DNA of 12,336 bases from an uncultured Selenomonadaceae bacterium (GTDB lineage Bacteria > Bacillota > Negativicutes > Selenomonadales > Selenomonadaceae): NCBI GenBank assembly GCA_945637225.1, contig CALZDE010000041.1, positions 1-12,336 of the forward strand, read 5' to 3'. Below are positions 6,948 through 12,336 of this stretch, piece after piece; the stretch's first letter is position 1, and each line of letters begins with the position of its first letter. A program made the position numbers and the translations under genes. The notes beneath the pieces were generated by a model. The model was not told the origin of the DNA, ran no database searches, and worked only from the letters and a program-made list of their open reading frames with translations.

Positions 6948-8032
6948 TGGAAAATATTTTAGAAATTGCTAAGAAAAAAGCAGTTAATGGGGAACGTCTT
7001 TCCTTGGAGGAAGGACTTGCTCTCTATAACGATAATGACTTATTATTTTTAGCAGAATGTGCCAGAAAAGCAAAGGAAAGAAAAAGCGGTAAGGAGGTTT
7101 ACTACAATGTAAATCGCCATATCAATCTCACTAATATCTGTACTTCCGGCTGTCCTCTCTGTGCCTTTCAGTGCGAAAAGGGAGATAAGCGTGGATTTAC
7201 GCTGGAAACAGAGGATATTGAGCGTATCCTTGCTGAAGCAAAAACTGTTAAAAACCTAGGTGAAATTCATATTGTAAGTGCCCTGCACCCGGATAAGCCG
7301 TTTGAGTATTATCTGAACATAGTCAAGCAGGTAAAAAATGCTTTGCCTAATGCGGATATAAAGGCATTTACTCCGGTGGAAATTGTGCATTTTGCGGAAA
7401 TGACAGGAAAATCTGTGAAGGAAGTGCTTTCAATCTTAAAGGAAGCAGGTCTTTCATCCTTGCCAGGCGGTGGTGCGGAAATTCTTTCTGACAGGGTGAG
7501 AGAAATAATCTGTCCAAAGAAGGCAACTGCGACACAGTGGATTCATACCATGAAAACTGCACATAAATTGGGTATTCGCACCAACTGTACCATGATGTAC
7601 GGGCATGTGGAAACCATCGAGGAAAGATTACAGCACCTTATTACGCTTAGGGAAATTCAGGATGAAACTCATGGTTTTCAGGCATTTGTAGCATTTCCTT
7701 TCCATCCTGCCAATACCCAGCTTTCTCATTTGAAGCGTGTCGGCTCATGGGAGGATATGAAAATGATGGCGATGTTCCGCCTTATGCTTGATAATATCGA
7801 CCATATCAAGGCGTTCTGGATTATGCTGACCATGCCTGTTGCTCAAATGGCTCTTGGTTTTGGGGCGGATGACTTGGACGGCACTATTGGCGAGGAAAAG
7901 ATAATTCATGCCGCTGGTGCAAAGACTAATACAGGTATTACTAAGAGCAGATTGCAGAAGATTATCACCGAAGCAGGCTATATTCCTGTGGAGAGAGATA
8001 CCTTCTATCATCCTATCAGGGAGGGCGAATGA
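6947..8032 (+). CDS. mqnE: Aminofutalosine synthase MqnE-like radical SAM enzyme
   Basis: Second MqnE-type enzyme, 361 residues, alignable with the preceding protein along its whole length. The cluster motif is CTSGCPLC (Cys65, Cys69, Cys72) after YYNVNRHINLTN. Conserved MqnE segments are IHIVSALHP, KAFTPVEIVHFAEMTG, SLPGGGAEILSDRVRE and YGHVETIEERLQHL. The C-terminal part has HIKAFWIML, ALGFGADDLDGTIGEEKI and EAGYIPVERDTFY. It is closer to canonical MqnE than its neighbour, notably in the NVNRH, PGGGAE and PVERDT motifs. An additional Cys76 follows the cluster motif. Its ATG shares one base with the upstream stop (TGATG), so it is translationally coupled. Canonical MqnE activity is the best guess, but the tandem arrangement leaves open that the two copies act on different substrates or together. 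Confidence 0.82.
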   Translation: MENILEIAKKKAVNGERLSLEEGLALYNDNDLLFLAECARKAKERKSGKEVYYNVNRHINLTNICTSGCPLCAFQCEKGDKRGFTLETEDIERILAEAKTVKNLGEIHIVSALHPDKPFEYYLNIVKQVKNALPNADIKAFTPVEIVHFAEMTGKSVKEVLSILKEAGLSSLPGGGAEILSDRVREIICPKKATATQWIHTMKTAHKLGIRTNCTMMYGHVETIEERLQHLITLREIQDETHGFQAFVAFPFHPANTQLSHLKRVGSWEDMKMMAMFRLMLDNIDHIKAFWIMLTMPVAQMALGFGADDLDGTIGEEKIIHAAGAKTNTGITKSRLQKIITEAGYIPVERDTFYHPIREGE

Positions 8033-9057
8033 TGAGATACACCGAAAAACAGGGTATAGAAATGCTCACCAGTGGCGATCCGATTGCTCTTGGCAGGGAA
8101 GCAAATGCCATCAGGGAAAAGCTTTTTGGCAATACTGTTACCTTTATTGTGGATAGAAATATAAATTATACCAATGTCTGCAAGAATGAATGTAAATTCT
8201 GTGCCTTTTTCCGCCGTAAGGAAAGCAAGGACGCTTATCTTTTGACGATTGAGGAAATTTTGCAGAAGGTACAGGAGACTGTGGATGCTGGCGGTACTCA
8301 GGTAATGATTCAGGGCGGTCTTTATCCTGATTTGGGTTTGGAGTATTATGAAAATATGCTCCGCTCTATCCGTGAAAAGTTCCCTTCTATTGTAATACAT
8401 TCCTTTACCGCTACGGAAATTCAGTATTTTGCTCAGCAGGCAGGTATTTCCATAGAGGACTGCTTAAAGAGACTTCAGTATGCAGGTCTTTCAAGCCTTC
8501 CTGGCGGTGGTGCAGAAATTCTCGTTGATGAAGTGAGAAAGCGTGTCAGCCCAAAGAAAATCATGACTGAGGACTGGCTTCATGTGATGGAAACAGCTCA
8601 CAAAATCGGCATGGAAAGCACCGCAACAATGGTTATCGGCTTTGGCGAGACCATGGCACAGCGCATTGAGCACATGGAGAAGATACGTCAGCTTCAGGAT
8701 AAGACTGGCGGTTTCAGAGCGTTTATCAGCTGGACATTTCAGCCGGGCAATACAGAATTAGGCGGTGAAAAAACCTCTGGCTGGGATTACATGCGCAATT
8801 TGGCAGTAAGCAGGCTTTATATGGATAATATTCCTCATATTCAAGGCTCATGGGTTACTCAGGGCGAGCGAATCGGTCAGCTTACCTTGGGCTTTGGCGG
8901 TGACGATTTGGGCAGTATCATGCTGGAGGAAAATGTGGTAAGAGCCGCTGGTACAGCTTATGAAATGTCTATCAACAAGATGGTGGACATGATAAAGGGT
9001 GCTGGCAGAGAAGCCGCTCAGCGTGATACAAAGTATAATATAATCAGGAGATTTTGA
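8032..9057 (+). CDS. mqnC: Cyclic dehypoxanthine futalosine synthase MqnC-like radical SAM enzyme
   Basis: 341-residue radical SAM protein. The cluster motif CKNECKFC (Cys50, Cys54, Cys57) follows the MqnC-type IVDRNINYTNVC. Further MqnC hallmarks are GGTQVMIQGGLYPDLGLEYY, HSFTATEIQ and SSLPGGGAEILVDEVRKRVSPKK. Beyond these come ATMVIGFGET, GFRAFISWTFQPGNTELGG, IQGSWVTQGERIGQ and the C-terminal EENVVRAAGTAYE. MqnC cyclises dehypoxanthinyl futalosine. I prefer ATG 8032 over ATG 8029 because GAGGG at 8021-8025 is then 6 bases away; this also gives a one-base overlap with the upstream stop. The next gene follows after two bases. Confidence 0.88.
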   Translation: MRYTEKQGIEMLTSGDPIALGREANAIREKLFGNTVTFIVDRNINYTNVCKNECKFCAFFRRKESKDAYLLTIEEILQKVQETVDAGGTQVMIQGGLYPDLGLEYYENMLRSIREKFPSIVIHSFTATEIQYFAQQAGISIEDCLKRLQYAGLSSLPGGGAEILVDEVRKRVSPKKIMTEDWLHVMETAHKIGMESTATMVIGFGETMAQRIEHMEKIRQLQDKTGGFRAFISWTFQPGNTELGGEKTSGWDYMRNLAVSRLYMDNIPHIQGSWVTQGERIGQLTLGFGGDDLGSIMLEENVVRAAGTAYEMSINKMVDMIKGAGREAAQRDTKYNIIRRF

Positions 9058-9059
9058 TT

Positions 9060-9908
9060 ATGAGTGAAAATAAAATTCCCAGTGCCAGCTTTGGTGTAGT
9101 AGGTGGTTCTGGTACCTTATCAAGTAATTTTCCAGCAAATTTTACTGGTGATGATGTAAAAATATTAGAGGATAATCTGCGCTTTGCGACTCCTTATGGT
9201 GAAAGTCCTGCTATGAGACTATTTTCTGTTGGTGAGACACGAGTTTTAACAGTCAAAATGCATGGCTGGCGAAGCGGTGTTACGCGTGCAGACGCGTCCC
9301 GTCAGGTGTTTTGGGTATTCCGTGAGGCAGGAGTGGAAAATATCATTTCTGAGGGCGGTGTAGGTACTGTCAATACTCTTTTGGATATAAGGGATTTTCT
9401 CATTCCTGATGATTACCTTGATATGTCCATGCGCAAGGACGTTATGCTGGATGGCAGGTATCTTCTCGTCATGCGTGACGCACTTTGTCCTGAAATACGT
9501 CAGGCACTCATTGAATCCACTAAGAAGCATTTTGATGGCCGTATCTTTACAAGAGGTGTTTACGCAAATACTGATGGCCGTCATTTTGAAAGTCCGGCAG
9601 AAATTGCCATGCTGAAGGGGCATGCTGATATTGTAGGACAGAGTATCTGCCCAGAGGTTTACCTTGCAAGGGAAATTGGTGCCTGCTATGCTGGCGTGTA
9701 CTATACAGTAAATTATGGCGAGGGTATAAAAAAATGGTCTCATGAAACAATGAGTGATATTTTCTATGATGACGCTGACGGGATAGGCAGAATTATTTTA
9801 GACGCGATAAGAATCCTTGCCAATAAAGAAAAAAACTGTGAATGCCGTTCTTTGAGAAAAGAAACATTATTGAAGGATGTATATAATTCTGAATCGGCTA
9901 AGGGATAA
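9060..9908 (+). CDS. Purine nucleoside phosphorylase / MTAP-superfamily protein, probable futalosine-type nucleoside cleavage enzyme
   Basis: 282 residues of the nucleoside phosphorylase-I fold, most like MTA/methylthioinosine phosphorylases. GVVGGSG (Gly15-Gly18) is the first phosphate loop, GVYANTDGRHFESPAEI (from about 166) matches the GPR-x-E/S-x-AE region, and GQSICPEVYLAREIGACYAG matches the x-MT-x-PE-x-x-LA-x-E segment. Asn218 in TVNYGEG stands where adenine-specific MTAP has Asp and where 6-oxopurine enzymes have Asn, suggesting a hypoxanthine nucleoside. Phosphate-contact positions differ: Met67-His68 replaces Arg-His, and the SEGG loop (97-100) lacks the usual Thr. A hydrolase is therefore possible. 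In the operon it could remove hypoxanthine from futalosine, the MqnB step. The start ATG 9060 has AGGAG 9 bases upstream; the in-frame TTG 9054 is too close. The last ~25 residues are charged and not conserved. Confidence 0.78.
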   Translation: MSENKIPSASFGVVGGSGTLSSNFPANFTGDDVKILEDNLRFATPYGESPAMRLFSVGETRVLTVKMHGWRSGVTRADASRQVFWVFREAGVENIISEGGVGTVNTLLDIRDFLIPDDYLDMSMRKDVMLDGRYLLVMRDALCPEIRQALIESTKKHFDGRIFTRGVYANTDGRHFESPAEIAMLKGHADIVGQSICPEVYLAREIGACYAGVYYTVNYGEGIKKWSHETMSDIFYDDADGIGRIILDAIRILANKEKNCECRSLRKETLLKDVYNSESAKG

Positions 9909-9920
9909 AATATGAAACCG

Positions 9921-9957
9921 GTCTGCAAGATATTTTCTTGCAGGCTTTTGTTTTTTT
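9921..9957 (+). terminator. Rho-independent terminator after the radical SAM operon
   Basis: A 10-bp stem (GTCTGCAAGA against TCTTGCAGGC, one wobble pair) with a 5-base loop is followed by a long T-rich tract. It begins 12 bases after the stop codon of the phosphorylase-like gene. Confidence 0.93.
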
Positions 9958-10064
9958 AGCAGGATTTTTATTTTTAGTGTCGAAACATACATAGTATAAG
10001 AGAATGAAGTAAGAAACTTTGTGGTAAAATTTTGAAAATTGTTACATTGGCTCAAATTTTCTAT

Positions 10065-10110
10065 TTCTTTTTTTGAAGATTTGTGATACAATTGTGATAG
10101 TGATTAATAA
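10065..10110 (+). promoter_or_regulatory. Candidate promoter/operator region upstream of the PocR-MCP genes
   Basis: In the 264-base gap before 10222, an extended -10 element TGATACAAT lies at 10084-10092 with only a weak -35. An alternative is TTGTGA (10081-10086) with TAATAA (10105-10110), 18-base spacing. The 8-base sequence TTGTGATA occurs twice in direct orientation, at 10081-10088 and 10092-10099, an 11-base period of about one helical turn, as expected for a tandem activator or repressor site. The remaining gap is AT-rich; a short perfect hairpin (TTTTCT, CGAA loop, AGAAAA) is at 10165-10180. No riboswitch or small gene is recognised. Confidence 0.4.
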
Positions 10111-10221
10111 AAAGTAAGTATATTTTGGATATTATGTACTAGGGGAATTGTATACGGGCAGAGATTTTCTCGAAAGAAAAGGTCATGTGCGTTAGAAATA
10201 CGTTTTCAGGAGGGAATTTTA

Positions 10222-11175
10222 ATGGATTTTAATGACGGTATTGAAAAAGTAAGTTTGGCTGAACTGCTGGATGTAGAGTTTTTGCAGAATTTTCAGGACA
10301 GCTTTTCCAAGGCGTATGGTGTAGCAGTAGCTATCATAGATGCTGATGGCAATATGGTGACAACCCCTGCAGACAGAAATGGCTTTTTTCACAAACTGAA
10401 GCGTGATGCAGATAGTGCTAGCCGTGACCGTTTGGGACTGACAGAAATTGTGGCTCCTATCGTGATTAATGGCAATTCGATGGGTGCTATTGTAGCTGGC
10501 CCTATTTTGAAGGGACCTGTAGATGAGGAGGCTGCCCGTCGTTGTGCTGGTGCATTTAATACAGACCCAGATTCTTTAATTGCGCTTCTTAATGAAGTGA
10601 AGTGCATGAACAGTGACATGTTGTATAACAGTAGCGAACTGCTGAAGCTGATTGCATCTTCTGTTTCTGATATTGGTGAATATAAGGCTCATCTTACTGG
10701 TGTAGCTAACTTCATCAATGAGAAGCTGACTAATATTTCCGCTTCCATGCAGGAACTGACTGCTACCGCTAACAATGTAAATATTAATCAGGGTGAGCTG
10801 AACAGAGGTATTCAGGAGGTTAATGAAATTTCTGGCAAGATTAATGAGTTCACCAGTCTCATTAAGGATATTGCAAAGCAGACAAGACTTTTAGGCCTGA
10901 ATGCGTCCATCGAGGCGGCTCGTGCTGGTACTGCTGGTGCAGGTTTCAGTGTCGTAGCTGAAGAAATCGGCAAGCTGGCAGGAAGCTCCAGTGATACTGT
11001 AGATAAGATTCAGGAAATCACCGCTCGTATTACCATCGCAGTAAATGAGACTGTTCAAAAGGGTGAGCAGACAGCTGAGATTGTAAGCCAGCAGACCGAA
11101 GCTATTGAAAAGTCAACTCAGGATTTGGTAGAGCTTTCCATGTCTGCGTCTGAGCTTTATAATTTGGCAAAATAA
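10222..11175 (+). CDS. Soluble chemoreceptor-like protein with degenerate PocR-type sensor domain
   Basis: 317 residues, no membrane segment or signal peptide. Residues about 10-105 align with the PocR-like sensor domain of the next gene (LLDVEFLQNFQDSFSKAYGVAVAIIDADG, then EIVAPIVINGNSMGAIVAGPIL). The central cysteine-bearing segment is about 23 residues shorter and all five cysteines seen in the neighbour are missing, so its ligand or cofactor is probably different or lost. Residues about 165-317 form a methyl-accepting chemotaxis protein signalling hairpin, with tip IKDIAKQTRLLGLNASIEAARAGTAGAGF. HAMP and a C-terminal CheR-tether pentapeptide are absent. The usual tip residues Glu and Arg (GExGRGF) are Thr and Ala here. 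Strong AGGAGG site at 10209-10215. Probably co-transcribed with the following paralogue. Confidence 0.85.
   Translation: MDFNDGIEKVSLAELLDVEFLQNFQDSFSKAYGVAVAIIDADGNMVTTPADRNGFFHKLKRDADSASRDRLGLTEIVAPIVINGNSMGAIVAGPILKGPVDEEAARRCAGAFNTDPDSLIALLNEVKCMNSDMLYNSSELLKLIASSVSDIGEYKAHLTGVANFINEKLTNISASMQELTATANNVNINQGELNRGIQEVNEISGKINEFTSLIKDIAKQTRLLGLNASIEAARAGTAGAGFSVVAEEIGKLAGSSSDTVDKIQEITARITIAVNETVQKGEQTAEIVSQQTEAIEKSTQDLVELSMSASELYNLAK
10836..11054 (+). repeat. 219-bp direct repeat, copy 1 (chemoreceptor hairpin-tip coding DNA)
   Basis: By eye this stretch matches 11923-12141 with nine mismatches, about 96% identity, no gaps. Seven of the differences are synonymous third-base changes; the other two fall in one codon (Arg versus Gln). 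Flanking parts of the two genes are clearly less similar. Confidence 0.93.
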
Positions 11176-11221
11176 TTACTGTAAATGAAGTGAGCGTAAT
11201 ATTTAGGAGGATGGATGATAA

Positions 11222-12262
11222 ATGGCTTCTATCAACATGAATATAGATTATGATAATCTCAAATTAACAGATATTATCAGCGTAGATTTTCTGCAGAAGG
11301 TGCAGGACGCTTTCGGCAAGAGCCTTAATTTTGCTGTTATCACTAATGATATAGATGGTAATCCTATCACTAGACCTACTAACTTCTGCGATTTCTGCAT
11401 GAAGATGACAAGAGGCACTGAAAAGGGGGCACAGCGTTGTAAGGAATGTGGCCGTAATGGCGGTTCTCAGGCTTCTCGTACTGGCCGTCCAGCAGTTTAT
11501 GAATGTCATACTGGCATGACTGACTTTGCAACTCCTATTATGATTGATGGTCATCAGCTGGGTACTATCGTAGGCGGTCAGGTGCTGACTAAGCCTTTGG
11601 ATGAGGAGAACATCCGTCGTGTAGCTAGAGAACTGAAGGTTAATGAGGATGATTATCTTGAAAGTGCAAGAGATGTTGAGCGTAACCGCAGTGTAGACAG
11701 AGAAAGCCTTGCAGCGGCAGTAGATATGATGGCTCAGGTAGCTGAGGCCGTTTCCAGAATTGGTATCTATAAACAGCGTCTCGCCAATGTTGCGGCTTTC
11801 ATCAATGAGAAGCTTACCAATGTATCTGCTACTATGCAGGAACTGAACGCAACTGCTAATGATGTAAGCGCCAATCAGGAAGCACTCAATAAGGGTATTC
11901 AGGAAGTAAATGAGATTTCCAGCAAGATTAATGAGTTCACCAGTCTCATTAAGGATATTGCAAAGCAGACAAGACTTTTAGGTCTGAATGCTTCCATCGA
12001 GGCGGCTCGTGCTGGTACTGCTGGTGCAGGCTTCAGTGTCGTAGCTGAGGAAATCGGCAAGCTGGCAGGAAGTTCCAGTGATACTGTAGATAAGATTCAA
12101 GAAATTACCGCTCAGATTACCATCGCAGTAAATGAGACTGTAAGAAAGGCTAACAATACTGCTTCTATGGTTGACGAGCAGACTGCCGCTATTGAGAAGT
12201 CAACTCAGGATTTGGTTGATTTGTCTATGTATTCCACCGAGTTGGTAAGTCTGACTAAGTAA
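11222..12262 (+). CDS. Soluble PocR-domain chemoreceptor-like protein
   Basis: 346 residues, no transmembrane segment. The N-terminal PocR-type ligand-binding domain (about 12-135) opens with LTDIISVDFLQKVQDAFGKSLNFAVITNDIDG. It has a cysteine set Cys56, Cys59, Cys73, Cys76 and Cys95, the last in YECHTGMTDFATPI, and ends with GTIVGGQVL. PocR domains are sensory modules first noted in the PocR regulator of propanediol use; the cysteines could bind metal or respond to redox, which is inference. Residues about 190-346 form a short chemoreceptor hairpin with the same altered tip (AARAGTAGAGF, 261-271) as its neighbour. There is no HAMP domain and no C-terminal tether. The start at ATG 11222 follows AGGAGG at 11205-11210; nearer ATGs at 11211 and 11215 are unsupported as starts. 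It lies 46 bases after the paralogue. Confidence 0.88.
   Translation: MASINMNIDYDNLKLTDIISVDFLQKVQDAFGKSLNFAVITNDIDGNPITRPTNFCDFCMKMTRGTEKGAQRCKECGRNGGSQASRTGRPAVYECHTGMTDFATPIMIDGHQLGTIVGGQVLTKPLDEENIRRVARELKVNEDDYLESARDVERNRSVDRESLAAAVDMMAQVAEAVSRIGIYKQRLANVAAFINEKLTNVSATMQELNATANDVSANQEALNKGIQEVNEISSKINEFTSLIKDIAKQTRLLGLNASIEAARAGTAGAGFSVVAEEIGKLAGSSSDTVDKIQEITAQITIAVNETVRKANNTASMVDEQTAAIEKSTQDLVDLSMYSTELVSLTK
11923..12141 (+). repeat. 219-bp direct repeat, copy 2
   Basis: Partner of 10836-11054, offset 1087 bases. The translated peptides over the repeat differ at one residue. The near identity confined to the tip-coding DNA suggests recent gene conversion or recent domain duplication. 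Confidence 0.93.
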
Positions 12263-12302
12263 TAAAATATAGAAAGGTGTGACTTATAACGCCCTCAATC
12301 AT

Positions 12303-12323
12303 GAAAATGCAACAAGCATTTTC
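12303..12323. repeat. Perfect 8-bp inverted repeat near the window end
   Basis: GAAAATGC (12303-12310) and GCATTTTC (12316-12323) flank AACAA. It lies 40 bases after the last stop codon. It is AT-rich and lacks a full T tract, so it is a weak terminator candidate. It could equally be an operator, or lie inside the start of a following gene: ATG at 12301 or 12307 opens a frame running to the window end (MKMQQAFSSYDS) with AGAAAGG about 23 bases upstream of ATG 12301, too far for a confident start. Confidence 0.4.
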
Positions 12324-12336
12324 TTCCTATGACAGC

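Noticed and set aside
8008..8400. Minus-strand open frame of 130 codons over the MqnC-like gene start
   Set aside because: It is antisense to the conserved radical SAM motif region, which explains its length; no domain is recognised.
5856..9057. CofG/CofH (F420) or ThiH-type assignment for the three radical SAM genes
   Set aside because: CofH is related, but the motif set (HPENT-like segment, FGADDLDGT, QDETGGFQ, SWTFQPGNT) and the neighbouring nucleoside enzyme fit MqnE/MqnC better.
9246..9743. Minus-strand open frame of 165 codons inside the phosphorylase-like gene
   Set aside because: It lies wholly within a gene with clear superfamily motifs and shows no family signature or ribosome binding site support.
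9867..10091. Minus-strand open frame of 74 codons across the terminator and AT-rich gap
   Set aside because: It runs through the intrinsic terminator and the end of the upstream gene, and its Lys/Ile-rich content is what AT-rich non-coding DNA gives.
10100..10221. Possible c-di-GMP riboswitch before the PocR-MCP gene
   Set aside because: The conserved GEMM core elements are not visible; only a short AT-rich hairpin is present.

Overview
The window looks like chromosomal DNA from a low-to-moderate GC, anaerobic Firmicutes relative, most likely of the Negativicutes (Selenomonadales) type. The suggestion rests on the housekeeping order dapF-yicC-remA-gmk-rpoZ-coaBC, the LarC homologue, the HPr-like protein, the futalosine-type radical SAM genes and the soluble PocR-type chemoreceptor-like proteins. 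This is inference from gene content, not a phylogenetic placement. All recognised genes lie on the + strand. Coding density is high, with frequent stop/start overlaps and strong AGGAGG-like ribosome binding sites.

Region 1 (1-1481): the 3' part of larC (nickel insertion into the lactate racemase cofactor, cut by the window start), then an HPr-like phosphocarrier with an unusual C-terminal extension, closed by a strong intrinsic terminator.

Region 2 (about 1530-5778): a promoter with a structured leader precedes a six-gene housekeeping operon: dapF (lysine/peptidoglycan), yicC (endoribonuclease family), remA/DUF370, gmk (GMP kinase), rpoZ (RNA polymerase omega) and coaBC (coenzyme A). It ends at a GCAA-loop terminator.

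Region 3 (about 5790-9957): a tightly coupled four-gene operon. It has two tandem MqnE-like radical SAM enzymes, one MqnC-like radical SAM enzyme and a purine-nucleoside phosphorylase/MTAP-superfamily protein, ending at a terminator. This resembles the middle of the futalosine route to menaquinone. However, mqnE is duplicated with one copy diverged, mqnA and mqnD are absent from the window, and the nucleoside-cleaving enzyme is MTAP/MTIP-like with a changed phosphate pocket. This is the most interesting part of the window.

Region 4 (9958-12336): a 264-base AT-rich regulatory region, then two tandem genes for soluble proteins that join a PocR-like sensor domain to a short chemoreceptor signalling hairpin. 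The second keeps the PocR cysteines and the first has lost them. Their hairpin-encoding DNA is almost identical over 219 bases. The last 74 bases hold a perfect inverted repeat and possibly the start of another gene.
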